NCBI GenBank assembly: GCA_963815645.1
Contig: CAWFHL010000002.1
Location: forward strand, 1 to 64,000
DNA length: 64,000 nt
Direction: 5' to 3'
Source of the DNA: JBBRHQ01 sp963815645
Lineage (GTDB): Bacteria > Actinomycetota > Thermoleophilia > Solirubrobacterales > 70-9
Shown here: one piece after another, positions 53,340 through 62,152 of the stretch
Layout: every line of letters begins with the position of its first letter
How positions within the stretch are numbered: position 1 is the stretch's first letter
Position numbers and translations under genes: made by a program
Notes under the pieces: model-generated
Told to the model about the DNA's origin: nothing
The model's database searches: none
What the model saw: the letters and a program-made list of their open reading frames with translations, nothing else

Positions 53340-54083
53340 TTAGGTCAGGGAGAACTCGGCCCAGAGCGGGTAGTGATCGGAAGTCCGCCAGGATTTCGGC
53401 GTGTTGGCAAGGTCCCCCAGCAGGTAGTCGGTCCAAGGAAAGAAGCCGGTCTTGCTGGTGTAGGTGAGGGTTAGCGCCTCGCGGTCGCCCTCGGTGAACC
53501 AGGCGCTCTGATCGAAGAAGCTGTGGTCTGAGGGCTTATCGACGATCGTCCTCGGTACGTCCAATAGTTCAAAGGGCGGGGTCAGGCCCTGGTCGGTGAA
53601 GGCCTTCCAGTTGGGGTCGTCCCGCCGGTCGATGTTGAAGTCGCCGAGGGCCATCAGGTTGCGGTTGAAGTCGTCGGGGTTGTTGGCCCGCTCGGCCAGC
53701 CAGTCGGCGATCGCCGCCAGCTCCGTCAGCCGGTCGGCGGGCTTCTTGCCGAAGACGATGTGCAGGGTGACCAGGGTGAAGGCCTTGGGGCCGGCGGCGA
53801 AGCTCACCGCATAGGGGGTACCCGCGAACTGGCGCTCCAGGGCGCCGTGTTTGATCTCGCCGAACCACTCCTCGGGGACGACCAGCTCGCCAGCGAGGCC
53901 GGTCAGCCGCACCCGCTTGGTGTCGAAGAGGTAGGCGAGGCGCTCGCCGTTAGCCGGCTGGCCCTCGCCGATGTCGGTGACGATGAAGCTCCAGCGCGAC
54001 CCGAGGCCGCGACTGAGACGGTTGGCATCCGCTGCAAAAGAGCAGATTGTCACGGCCCCGGTCTTCAGGCGGCAGGCAGACAA
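53340..54083 (-). CDS. Endonuclease/exonuclease/phosphatase-family protein, N-terminus missing
   Basis: These 247 residues match the second half of this Mg2+-dependent phosphodiesterase fold: GERLAYLFDTKRVRLTGLAG, TLVTLHIVFGKK, MALGDFNIDRRDDPNW (Gly-Asp-Phe-Asn) and the terminal RTSDHYPLWAEF (Asp-His). The first ~20 residues (SACRLKTGAVTICSFAADAN) do not fit the family, whose catalytic Asn and Glu strands are absent. A truncation at about 54020 is likely, and the gene is probably inactive. The start (TTG) is weak. Confidence 0.75.
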   Translation of the reverse strand: MSACRLKTGAVTICSFAADANRLSRGLGSRWSFIVTDIGEGQPANGERLAYLFDTKRVRLTGLAGELVVPEEWFGEIKHGALERQFAGTPYAVSFAAGPKAFTLVTLHIVFGKKPADRLTELAAIADWLAERANNPDDFNRNLMALGDFNIDRRDDPNWKAFTDQGLTPPFELLDVPRTIVDKPSDHSFFDQSAWFTEGDREALTLTYTSKTGFFPWTDYLLGDLANTPKSWRTSDHYPLWAEFSLT

Positions 54084-54123
54084 TTATTGTGTCGGCAGCT
54101 GAGGGGCCGGGAGCGTAAGGTCA

Positions 54124-54186
54124 AGCCGAGAAGTTGGGGGTGCCGCCCCGGGGGGAGGGGCCGACAAGGAGCGATCAGCTATAGGC
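54124..54186 (+). repeat. Possible dispersed repeat, copy F (weak)
   Basis: AGCCGAGAAGTTGGGGGTGC, CGCCCCGGGGGGAGGGG and CAGCTATAGGCCCG follow the order of copies A and D, but with poor identity. It lies between the truncated EEP gene and the FAD-dependent enzyme. Confidence 0.35.
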
Positions 54187-54281
54187 CCGCCTCTCTCGCA
54201 GCGTGGAGCGAGTGTCCGAGACCGGGAATACTCCAAGCGAAGAACACCGTGGTCGCCGACTGACGCATCGAAGGAGGAGCC

Positions 54282-55685
54282 TTGATCAGCACCGACTATC
54301 TGGTCGTCGGATCAGGGGCGAGTGGCCTCGCCTTCGCCGACACACTGGTGACGGAGGAGCCCGATGTCGAGCTTACGCTCGTCGATCGTCGCCCCGGGCC
54401 GGGTGGCCACTGGCTCGACGCGTACCCCTTCGTTCGCCTGCACACGCCGTCGGCGTACTACGGCGTCAACTCTCTACCGCTCGGCGAAGACCGGATTGAC
54501 CAATCCGGCGAGAACGCCGGCTTCTACGAACGAGCTACGGGCGCGGAGGTCCGCGACTACTTCGCCGAGGTAGCGTCTCGCCTGACGCAGACCGGGCGCG
54601 TACGCATCCTGACCGGGCATGAGCACTTAGGGCCGCGAGAGGAGGGAGCGCAGATCCGCGACCTGAGCACCGGAGCGCTTCATGACGTCGACGTGCGCCG
54701 CAAGCTGGTCGACGCCCGCTATCTCGAAGCCTCGATCCCGGCCACTCACGAACCGTCCTTCGATGTTGCGCCCGGTGCCCGCGTCGTGCCTGTCAACGAC
54801 CTACCGGCCGCCGCACGGTCGGGGACCCGCTACACCGTGCTCGGGTCCGGTAAGACGGCGGTCGACGCCTGCACCTGGCTTCTGGACAATGACGTGGCGC
54901 CAGATCGGATCCGCTGGGTCCGCCCACGGGACCATTGGTTTCACCACCGGCGCCACTTCCAGCCGCTGGACCTCGTTGGCGCCAATATGGACGGCATCTC
55001 TCTCGACGCCAAGGCGGGTGCGGAGGCGGCGGACGTCGAGGACCTATTCCATCGCCTGGAAGCATCGGGGCGCCTGGTCCGCATCGACCCGTCGGCACAC
55101 GCGACGATGTACCGCATCACGATGCTCAGTCCCAGCGAGATCGATGCCCTGCAGCAGATCGAGGATGTAGTCAGGCTCGGCCGCGTGCGACGGATCGAGG
55201 GCGACCGGATGGTGCTCCAGCAGGGCGAGACCGACACTGGCCCCGACGTCCTGCACGTCGACTGCACGGCGCACGGCCTGAGCAACGCACAAGCGACCGC
55301 CGTCTTTCAGCGCGGCCAGATCGTGCTCCAGCAGGTCAGGCAGAACTCTCCGGCGTTCAACGCGGCGCTCATCGCCTTCGTCGAGGCCCACCGCAACGAG
55401 GACGCCGACAAGAACCGGCTCTGCCCGCCCAATCCCTACCCGCGCAGCATCGACGATTGGCCGGGCCTGAGCCGTCGCACGTGGCAGATCGAGCAGCGAT
55501 GGCTGCGCGAGCCGGACGTCGCCGGCTGGGTGGCCGAGAGCCGACTCAACCTGCTCCGGAGCCTCCCCGACCACGCCGCAGACCTACCCGTCAAGGCTGC
55601 AATCGAGCGATTCCTGACCTACGTCGGGCCCGCCATCGAGCGGCTACGCGAACTCGATGGGCGGCGCTCGCCCGGATCGGTTTGA
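54282..55685 (+). CDS. FAD-dependent monooxygenase-like protein
   Basis: This 467-residue protein with a TTG start has the N-terminal dinucleotide motif TDYLVVGSGASGLAFADTLV followed by GPGGHWLDAYPFVRLHTPS, a mark of flavin-containing monooxygenase-like proteins. A second Rossmann motif YTVLGSGKTAVDACTWLL (about residue 190) should bind NAD(P)H. The C-terminal ~120 residues are helical. No partner genes suggest a substrate. It lies at the left of the 52.4-60.4 kb segment. Confidence 0.87.
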   Translation: MISTDYLVVGSGASGLAFADTLVTEEPDVELTLVDRRPGPGGHWLDAYPFVRLHTPSAYYGVNSLPLGEDRIDQSGENAGFYERATGAEVRDYFAEVASRLTQTGRVRILTGHEHLGPREEGAQIRDLSTGALHDVDVRRKLVDARYLEASIPATHEPSFDVAPGARVVPVNDLPAAARSGTRYTVLGSGKTAVDACTWLLDNDVAPDRIRWVRPRDHWFHHRRHFQPLDLVGANMDGISLDAKAGAEAADVEDLFHRLEASGRLVRIDPSAHATMYRITMLSPSEIDALQQIEDVVRLGRVRRIEGDRMVLQQGETDTGPDVLHVDCTAHGLSNAQATAVFQRGQIVLQQVRQNSPAFNAALIAFVEAHRNEDADKNRLCPPNPYPRSIDDWPGLSRRTWQIEQRWLREPDVAGWVAESRLNLLRSLPDHAADLPVKAAIERFLTYVGPAIERLRELDGRRSPGSV

Positions 55686-55851
55686 CCGGGTGCGGTTGCC
55701 TGACAGCGCCACGGTTTGGGCCACATTCAGCTGACGGCATGCCTGGATGCTCCAGAACAGGCCGCACAGCAGGGGGTTGCGCGGCAGCCTCGACGAAAAG
55801 CAGAAGTTGGCTCCCGGGCGGCAGTGCGTGCTGGTTTGCCAAGGTGAAGGG

Positions 55852-56385
55852 ATGGATCTGGACCTCGACGAGTGGCTGCCTGATCCGCAGGTACGCACCC
55901 GCCACCGACGTCTTGCAAGCGCCGACGCCCAGCTCCTTTGGAGTGAGGCCCAGGACGTCCGAATAGCCGACGCGGGCGCGTTGGGGAGGGCAGTGCGCTG
56001 GAGAATTCCCGACACCCCGGCAGCGATCTCCTTCCGGGATCTCTTTCGACGCTACCCGTTCACGGTCCTGGGGGAAGGCGAGTTCTGGTCGGCATCGGGG
56101 CTATGTGGGCGGTTGTGGACGCTGCGGCGCGATTACCCTCGGATCGAGGGCCCGGAGGAGTTTCGCGCCTGGGAAGAGCCCGGCACCGTCCGCGTCCTGC
56201 TGGCTCATTGGGTTGAGCCTGATCAAAGCGGGCGTAATGCCCTGGTCAGCGAGAGTCGGATCCAGCCCCTGGACTGGCAGGCCGGGATGCGGCTCCGTGC
56301 GCTTTGGGCGCTCGTTGGTCACTTCGAGCGGCTGATCGGCGGGCAAGCGCTGGCGGTCGCTGCCGCCCGCGCGGAAAGAAGATGA
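55852..56385 (+). CDS. Uncharacterised protein, possibly SRPBCC-like
   Basis: These 177 residues start MDLDLDEWLPDPQVRTRHRR after AAGGTGAAGGG; earlier in-frame starts overlap unlikely sequence. RELFRRYPF-like (SFRDLFRRYPFTVLGEGEFW), SGLCGRLWTLRRDYPRI and SESRIQPLDWQAGMRLRALW, plus a long C-terminal helix, suggest a START-like cavity fold. I do not recognise a named family. Confidence 0.65.
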   Translation: MDLDLDEWLPDPQVRTRHRRLASADAQLLWSEAQDVRIADAGALGRAVRWRIPDTPAAISFRDLFRRYPFTVLGEGEFWSASGLCGRLWTLRRDYPRIEGPEEFRAWEEPGTVRVLLAHWVEPDQSGRNALVSESRIQPLDWQAGMRLRALWALVGHFERLIGGQALAVAAARAERR

Positions 56386-56449
56386 ATCGTGGGCATCGTG
56401 TTCTGTCAGGTCCAGGACTACTGCCGCCGTCCGATGCAGGAGCGTGACC

Positions 56450-56602
56450 GGCGTCAACCACTCGCTTGGAACCACGAATGCACAAGCATCGGTGCGGTTC
56501 GAGGTTGCCGGCCAGGTGGGGCCCATGGACCTTGTGGTTCGGGAGACTCAGCTCTTCTGGGATCAGAACGAAGCCCTCGAAGCAGCCGGGCTGTCGGAGT
56601 AG
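56450..56602 (+). pseudogene. C-terminal remnant of a SnoaL-array gene
   Basis: The last ~50 codons read VNHSLGTTNAQASVRFEVAG and VVRETQLFWDQNEALEAAGL, Ser, Glu, stop. No start or N-terminal helix is present. It is followed after 45 bp by repeat copy D and then an intact array gene, so array material exists in this segment too. Confidence 0.75.
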
Positions 56603-56647
56603 CGCCCTCACTAGCTCGGGTCCCGTCGCGCCGCTCGTCGCCGCCGA

Positions 56648-56762
56648 GCTCGAGGGTCGCGAGGCGAGGCGGCAGCGGAACCGAAGAATGCGGGTCAGCA
56701 GGCACGCCCCAGAGGGGAGCCCCACGCCCGGGAGAGCTATTACTCATATAGACCCGTCAGTG
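56648..56762 (+). repeat. Dispersed intergenic repeat, copy D
   Basis: This is the fullest copy: GAGCTCGAGGGTCGCGAGGC, ACCGAAGAATGCGGGTCAGC, GGCACGCCCCAGAGGGGAGC, CCCACGCCCGGGAGAGC and TTACTCATATAGACCCGTCA. It runs to within 44 bp of the next promoter box. Confidence 0.68.
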
Positions 56763-56805
56763 CATCCCAGCGAACAAGAGGCCCGTCCGTCGGCCAAACA
56801 TCAGC

Positions 56806-56811
56806 GATACT
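56806..56811 (+). promoter_or_regulatory. GATACT box
   Basis: Nine bases before the ATG of array gene 27; spacer GCGCAGGCG is the consensus form. Confidence 0.5.
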
Positions 56812-56820
56812 GCGCAGGCG

Positions 56821-57222
56821 ATGTCGCGGGAGAACGTGGAGACCGTTCGGACCGTCTTCGCGATGATCGAGCGCGGCGACGAGGAAGCCTGGAACCTGCT
56901 TCCACCGGATTTCGTGATCGATCTGTCGCGGCGGCTCATAGACCCCGTGCTACTTCGTGGGCCCGATGAAATGCGCGGCTTCTACCGCGATCTCGATGCG
57001 TCCTGGGCCGGTGGGGCGCGGTTGGAAGTCGAAGAGCTGATCGACGCGGGCGACAAGGTGCTCGTGCTGATCCGCTTCGGCGGCCGCGGCAAGATGAGCG
57101 GCGCCGAGGTTGAGACGCTTGTCTGGAATCTGTGGACCTTCCGAGATGGTGAGCCCGTCAGGTGGACCTACTTCGGGGAAGACCGGGCGGAAGCCCTCGA
57201 AGCCGCCGGGATGTCGGAGTAG
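56821..57222 (+). CDS. SnoaL/NTF2-like array protein 27
   Basis: These 133 residues start MSRENVETVRTVFAMIERGD and end AEALEAAGMSE. RGPDEMRGFYRDLDASW, ELIDAGDKVLVLIRFGGRGK and FRDGEPVRWTYFG are visible. It is the only intact array member outside the 26.9-47.3 kb block, separated from it by three tRNA scars, so it probably arrived with a different element. Confidence 0.85.
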   Translation: MSRENVETVRTVFAMIERGDEEAWNLLPPDFVIDLSRRLIDPVLLRGPDEMRGFYRDLDASWAGGARLEVEELIDAGDKVLVLIRFGGRGKMSGAEVETLVWNLWTFRDGEPVRWTYFGEDRAEALEAAGMSE

Positions 57223-57224
57223 CA

Positions 57225-57512
57225 ATGTCCCAGGAGAACGTGGAGTCGTGCGAGCGCTCTACGCAGACCCGCGTGGACTGATCCGCGCCGCTTCCGAGTG
57301 GGCGGCGCCCAACGTGTAGTTCGACTTCACCGACCTATACCCCGACAGACCGGTTCTCAAGGGCATCGAGGAGATGCGTAGGTTCCGTGAGACCGGGCCA
57401 TGGAGTGGCTCGCCCATCAACATGGTCCAGAGCGGTTCTTCGACGTCGACGGCGAACGGGTCCTGACCTTCATTCGGCTCGGCGCCACGGGGCGGGAAAG
57501 CGGCGTTGAGGT
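57225..57512 (+). pseudogene. Decayed SnoaL-like array gene 28
   Basis: It starts MSQENVE after a 2-bp gap, loses one base at once (VRALYADPRGLIRAASEWAA continues in another frame), meets TAG at 57317 and goes on with FTDLYPDRPVLKGIEEMRRF and RFFDVDGERVLTFIRLGATG. It belongs to the gene-15/22 subgroup. It breaks off at about 57512 without an array tail. Confidence 0.75.
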
Positions 57513-57514
57513 CG

Positions 57515-57632
57515 AACGACTACAGGATCGTGTGCGAAACCTCGCACGGGGCCGCGATGGACGCGCTCGAGCGGATGCACGCCGATGGGGACGAGGTCGT
57601 GCTTGTGCTTGCCGACCAATGGAGCGGTGTTC
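57515..57632 (+). pseudogene. Possible receiver-domain fragment
   Basis: YRIVCETSHGAAMDALERMH and ADGDEVVLVLADQWSG resemble the second half of response-regulator receiver domains fused to thioredoxin-reductase-like proteins (usual form LLLADQRMPG). It is joined directly to the broken array gene. The match is short, so this is tentative. Confidence 0.4.
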
Positions 57633-58004
57633 CGACCGCAGTTCAACCTCGCTCATTCCTAACGAGTAGAACGCTGCGACCTCTGCTTGAACCAGAAGCA
57701 CGTACGTTGCGATCCTGGAAATCTGCCTGAGGGCATCCTTTTTCAGCCAGGCTTCCGCAGCGCGGCCTGCTGGAACATCCGGCGCGGCGAAGCGGTCGTG
57801 CGGGACGTCGCGCTGGTGCAGCGGGCGGCGGAGGGCTTATCTGTTGCCCCCGGTGTCGTTTGGTCCAGTCGTGGGGGCTACGCGCGCTAGGCGGCGAGGA
57901 TGGCTGCTGCGAGGGTCCACCGAACTTTGTCCCCACTGCACCGGACTCCGTGGAAGAAACCTGAGCCAGGCCGGGTTTGACGGAGACTCCGAAACCAGGA
58001 TTCT
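57633..58004. other. Gene-free or fully decayed stretch
   Basis: No frame looks coding on either strand. It lies between gene fragments and the IS3 remnant, so it may be degraded mobile DNA. Confidence 0.4.
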
Positions 58005-58512
58005 GTCCTGGACCGCGGCGTCCGTCTGGTGTTCGAGTCCGGGCGCCCGGTCGCTCATGTTGCGGCTGACCTGAGCATCCATCCGAAGACGCTCAGGAAG
58101 CGAGTCCGCCAGGCCGAGGCCGACGGCGGCGTGCGCAGCGAGCTGCTGAGCAGCTCCGAGCGCGAGGAGCTAAAGCGGCTGCGAGGCGAGAAAAAGGAGC
58201 CGCGCCAACGAGATCCTCAAGTCCGCCTCGGTTTTGTTCGCCAAGGAGCTCGACCCACCCCGACCGAGTGAGTGCCTGCGCCTACGGATACCGAAGGATG
58301 TGGGTGGCCCTAAGGAGGGCCGGCGAGGACGTCGGCCGCGGCCGCGTGCAGCGGCCGATGCGCGGCGCTGGGATCTGCGGCGCCAAGCGGCGTGGGCGCC
58401 CCTTGCGCACCACCAGGCCCGACCCCGAGGCTGCCGGCGGGCAGACCTGGTCGAGCGCGACTTCAGCGCCACCGCGCCGAACCGGCTCTGGGTCGCCGAT
58501 CTGACCCCATGA
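58005..58512 (+). pseudogene. IS3-family transposase remnant (orfA and part of orfB)
   Basis: OrfA part: VRLVFESGRPVAHVAADLSI, HPKTLRKRVRQAEADGGV (HTH) and SSEREELKRLR, then a frameshift to NEILKSASVLFAKELDPPRP, the usual OrfA end. OrfB part: YGYRRMWVALRRAGEDVGRG, GAGICGAKRRGRP and, in another frame, LVERDFSATAPNRLWVADLT, where the DDE core should begin. The catalytic core is missing, so it is inactive. Confidence 0.85.
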
Positions 58513-58646
58513 AGATTGGAAACCAACCAAAGCGGTCTCCGTGGAACCCGGTCCGGCTCAGAACGCGAAGGACCCGGAGGGCGGGCAGCCCTTCACGCAC
58601 GTTAGTCGGTGCTCCCTCCCCTATTTCGCGAGTGAGGCCGCGTCCG

Positions 58647-59141
58647 TCAGTTGCTCGCTCGATGCGGCCCAACCTCGAGGTGCTCTCCGGCATCCCATTG
58701 CCGGCGAACCTGATTGGACGTGTAGCAGACCTCGATGCGGAAGCCGTCGGGGTCGAAGACGAAGAAGGCGTAGTAGCCGGGTAGATCGGGCTCCTCTTCG
58801 GGTGGGCAGTGGATGCGGGCGCCCATACTGAGACAACGCTTGTATGCGTCGTCGACCTCGTCGGTGCTCTCGACCGTGAAGGCCAGGTGCTCGATGCCTA
58901 CGTCGTAGTAATCGTGCTCACCCCCGTCTGCCCGGCGGAGTCCGAGACGAGTTTCAGGCACCGCACCTGGGACGAACTTCTGACCGAAACCGAGGTAGAT
59001 GACCTCCTCGGTTTCCCGGTAGGTCTGAAAGCGGCCCTCGACGTCGAGGCCGAGCGGACCCAGCATCCCGAGGTAGAAGGCGAGGGAGCGTTCGACATCA
59101 CTGACCGCGAGATCGATGTGGTCGACTCCTCGTAGGGGCAT
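58647..59141 (-). CDS. VOC-fold (glyoxalase-like) protein
   Basis: These 164 residues start at the ATG giving MPLRGVDHIDLAVSDVERSL, preceded by the Shine-Dalgarno CCAAGGAGGAACG. Metal ligand candidates are His in GVDHIDLAV, Glu/His in VGIEHLAFTVES and Glu in FRIEVCYTSNQ, with GYYAFFVFDPDGFRIEVCY the typical last module. It is a different subtype from 41084. Upstream in-frame codons are not used because of the strong Shine-Dalgarno. Confidence 0.9.
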   Translation of the reverse strand: MPLRGVDHIDLAVSDVERSLAFYLGMLGPLGLDVEGRFQTYRETEEVIYLGFGQKFVPGAVPETRLGLRRADGGEHDYYDVGIEHLAFTVESTDEVDDAYKRCLSMGARIHCPPEEEPDLPGYYAFFVFDPDGFRIEVCYTSNQVRRQWDAGEHLEVGPHRASN

Positions 59142-59302
59142 CGTTCCTCCTTGGCTTCCGGTTCGCGTCCATGGCTCCGGGTTCGCGTCCAACCTAAGTG
59201 ATTCGCTCGCCTTGGCGCGGGAGCAGTCCTGTCCGACCATCGGCATGAAGCGATGCACCCTTCCGACTCCGGTATCGTCGATTCACACTGGCACGGGCAC
59301 GT

Positions 59303-60292
59303 GTGACGACGGGGGACCGCTGTTTCACATCCACTCGGTGGTTGTGGCTCGTTGCTGCGCTCGCTGCGGGGCTGATCTGGCCGACTCTCGTCCAGGCTAC
59401 TGCCGGAGAGCGAGTCCAGACGGGCTCGTCGGCAGGCGTCCCAACCGGGGCGCATGGGAACTTTGCCCGCCGCGTCGCGATCCGTGGGGGTCGCAAACTC
59501 TACCTGCAGTGCCGTGGCTCGGGGAGTCCCACAGTCGTGCTCGAGGCCGGCACCGGCGATCTCGCCAAGATCTGGAGCCTGGCGCCATTCGGGCCCGGCC
59601 GGGCGGTGCTGCCGGCGGTGGCGCGATTCACGCGGGTTTGCGCCTACGATCGGCCAGGCACTTACCTGCTCCCTGATGAGCTGAGCCGCAGCGACCCGGT
59701 CGCGATGCCGCGGGGCGCGCGCGACTTAGTCATCGATCTGCGCTCGCTGCTGCATGCGGCCCATGTCCCGGGCCCCTACGTGCTGGCCGGCCACTCGTTC
59801 GGCGGCATGGTCGCGCGCCTCTACGCCACCGCCCATCCCCGAAAGATCGCCGGGCTCGTCTCGATCGACGCCCAGAATGAGAATTTCGCCGCCGCCTACA
59901 AGCGGTTCTTGAGCCCCGAGCAGTACGCGGCGGCGGTGCTCAACCCGGGGCCGCCACCCGGGCTTGAGTGGTACAAGGCAGTCGAGCGCCTCAACCTCGA
60001 GGTCAGCGCTGCCGAAATGCGCCAGGCGCAGGCGGACACTCCCCTGCGACGGATGCCGTTCGTCGTCCTCTCCCACTCCAAGACCCTCCCGAACCCGTTT
60101 GGATTCCCGCCCGACTGGCCGATCGAGGCGCTGGATCGGGCCTTTCAGCATTCGCAGGACAAGCTGGCAGCCCTCGTGCCGGGCGCCCGGCACGTGATCG
60201 CCACGAAGAGCGGGCACTACATCCAACTCGACCAACCCAGACTGGTGACTCGGGAGATCCGGAAGGTGGTGCGAGCGGCGCGCAGCCGCTGA
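59303..60292 (+). CDS. Secreted or membrane-anchored alpha/beta hydrolase
   Basis: This 329-residue protein with a GTG start has an N-terminal hydrophobic segment (residues ~12-32), so it is exported or anchored. Nucleophile elbow AGHSFGGMVARLYA (Ser), oxyanion region VVLEAGTGD, and a C-terminal His in KSGHYIQLDQP complete the triad; VSIDAQNE supplies the likely acid. It is probably an esterase or amidase with unknown substrate. It ends 90 bp before the decayed tRNA scar. Confidence 0.9.
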   Translation: MTTGDRCFTSTRWLWLVAALAAGLIWPTLVQATAGERVQTGSSAGVPTGAHGNFARRVAIRGGRKLYLQCRGSGSPTVVLEAGTGDLAKIWSLAPFGPGRAVLPAVARFTRVCAYDRPGTYLLPDELSRSDPVAMPRGARDLVIDLRSLLHAAHVPGPYVLAGHSFGGMVARLYATAHPRKIAGLVSIDAQNENFAAAYKRFLSPEQYAAAVLNPGPPPGLEWYKAVERLNLEVSAAEMRQAQADTPLRRMPFVVLSHSKTLPNPFGFPPDWPIEALDRAFQHSQDKLAALVPGARHVIATKSGHYIQLDQPRLVTREIRKVVRAARSR

Positions 60293-60383
60293 GGCCCGCG
60301 GCAGCTAGCCGGCCTCGCAAACTTGTCGGGGCCCTCGTACCGGCGCGCCTTGGTTCCAGATGCCTAGGGCTTCCGGATCGCCA

Positions 60384-60413
60384 ATAATCCGGCGGTCGCA
60401 GGCTCGAGACCCT
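60384..60413 (+). repeat. Decayed tRNA(CAT) 3' fragment, scar 4
   Basis: ATAATCCGGCGGTCGCAGGC followed by TCGAGACC matches the intact tRNA (ATAATCCGTCGGTCGCAGGT, TCGAGTCC) with three changes in 28 bases, then similarity ends. It is the weakest scar and may be the oldest distal end. Confidence 0.5.
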
Positions 60414-60444
60414 GGCATCGAGCGCGCGGGCTTGACTGGATCCG

Positions 60445-62139
60445 ATGCGAGACCTACGCAATCCGAACGCTCCCCTGCTCCTGTTCGCGGTCGCCGCGGC
60501 CGCATCCGGGGCGCTGATCCTTGCGCTCGGCTCCGAGCTGAGCTTCCTCTCCGACGACTGGGCGTTCTTCCTCTACCGCCGGGGTTTCGGAGCCGACCAG
60601 ATTCTCGACCCCCACAACGTCCATATCGTCGTCATCCCGGTCTTGATCTACAAGGCGGTGCTGGCGATCTTCGGGCTGGGGTCACAGCAGCCGTTCCGGG
60701 TGGTTTCGGCGCCGATCTTCGTGATCAGCGTGATCCTGCTGTTCGCCTGGCTGCGTCGGAGGGTCGGTGACTGGCTTGCGCTCGCCGGCGCGCTGCCGGT
60801 TCTCTTCCTCGGGTCGGCTGGGGAGATCCTCCTCTGGCCGTTCCCTCAGATCGGCTTCTGCGGACCGATGGCCACCGGACTCGGCGCCTTCCTCGCCCTC
60901 GACAGGTCGAGCAGGCGGGGCGATCTCATCGCCTGCGGCCTGCTCACCGTCTCGGTCCTCGTCGGCAGCCTCGGCATGGTGTTCGTTCTCGGAGCCGCGG
61001 TTCATGTCGCCTGGGATCGCCGGCGCGGGCAGCGCGCCTACATCGCCGCGATCCCGTTCGGGATCTACGCGGCCTGGTGGGTCGGATGGGGTCACCAAGG
61101 CTCCTCAGACGCCTCGCTTCACAACCTGCTGAAGAGTCCGCTCTACATGGTCGAAGGCTTCGGGTCCGGCGTTTCCTCCCTCCTGGGGCTGCCGGAGCTC
61201 GATTTCTCGAGTTCCACCTCACTCGACCCCGGCCTGCCGCTCCTCCTCCTGCTCGTGGTGATCGCGGCGATTCGGATATACCGGCTCGGTCATCTGTCCC
61301 GGTGGCTCGCCGCGGTCACCGCGGCCGGGTTGGGGTTCTGGCTTTCGGCCGCGCTGAACGCGAGCGAGCAGCGCGGTCCCACCGAGCCCCGCTACCAGTA
61401 CATGGCGGCGATCTTCATCCTGCTGATCGCCGCCGAGCTTCTGCGCGGCGTGCGGGTTGGCCGCCGGGCCCTGGTCGCGGTGCTCGCCGTCGCCCTGGTC
61501 GCGACGGCGGGAAATCTCGTCTTCCTGCGTCGCGCATTCGATGCCGAACGCCAGATCTCCGAGCAATCGCGGGGCGCGCTCGCTGGTCTGCAGATTTCAC
61601 GAGCGTCGGTCTATCCCGAGTTCTGGCTCGGCGGCGAGAACTCCGGCGTCGACGATCTTCGCCTGGTGTACGCCCGCCCGTACTTTGCGGCGATCGCCGA
61701 ATACGGCTCTCCGGCCTATCCGCAATCGGAGCTCCCCGAGGCGCCCGAGCCGGCCCGGGAGGCGGCGGACAGGGTGCTCTGGAACGCTCTGCCCGGCGCG
61801 GTCGCCTCGAGGACGAGTCGTCCGGCGGGCCCCCCGCCAAGGTTGACCGGGCAGGGACGCGTCATGAACGCCCTGGGAAGCTGTCTCGCGGCCGCGCCCG
61901 GCGCCGCCCGCAGATCGACCCTGGCTCTTCCCCCCGGCGGAGCGCTTCTGCGACTGGCGCCCGGAGAAACGGCCGAGTTGGGCCTTCGCCGCTACGCGGA
62001 GCGGCCGTTCCCAATCGGCCGGGTCACGGGGGCGACACCAACGATCGTGATGATCCCCGCCGACCGCTCGACCGTTCCCTGGCGGCTGGAGTTGCTCACC
62101 TCGTCCGATTTCCGTATCTGCGGCATCGGGGCGGGCTGA
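60445..62139 (+). CDS. Polytopic membrane protein, glycosyltransferase-C-like
   Basis: This 564-residue protein has about 11 hydrophobic segments in the first ~370 residues and an extracytoplasmic C-terminal domain. The early loop contains FLSDDWAFFLYRRGF and DPHNVHIVVIPVLIYK; the Asp-Asp after the first segment followed by a His-containing loop is the layout of GT-C/ArnT-PMT-like transferases. No full family motif is seen, so the enzymatic role is inference. It lies at the right border of the accessory zone. Confidence 0.75.
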   Translation: MRDLRNPNAPLLLFAVAAAASGALILALGSELSFLSDDWAFFLYRRGFGADQILDPHNVHIVVIPVLIYKAVLAIFGLGSQQPFRVVSAPIFVISVILLFAWLRRRVGDWLALAGALPVLFLGSAGEILLWPFPQIGFCGPMATGLGAFLALDRSSRRGDLIACGLLTVSVLVGSLGMVFVLGAAVHVAWDRRRGQRAYIAAIPFGIYAAWWVGWGHQGSSDASLHNLLKSPLYMVEGFGSGVSSLLGLPELDFSSSTSLDPGLPLLLLLVVIAAIRIYRLGHLSRWLAAVTAAGLGFWLSAALNASEQRGPTEPRYQYMAAIFILLIAAELLRGVRVGRRALVAVLAVALVATAGNLVFLRRAFDAERQISEQSRGALAGLQISRASVYPEFWLGGENSGVDDLRLVYARPYFAAIAEYGSPAYPQSELPEAPEPAREAADRVLWNALPGAVASRTSRPAGPPPRLTGQGRVMNALGSCLAAAPGAARRSTLALPPGGALLRLAPGETAELGLRRYAERPFPIGRVTGATPTIVMIPADRSTVPWRLELLTSSDFRICGIGAG

Positions 62140-62152
62140 CGGAGAGCCCCGA

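Noticed and set aside
57687..57890. Small open frame of 67 codons
   Set aside because: No Shine-Dalgarno or recognisable motif, and it lies between decayed fragments; I could not support it as a gene.
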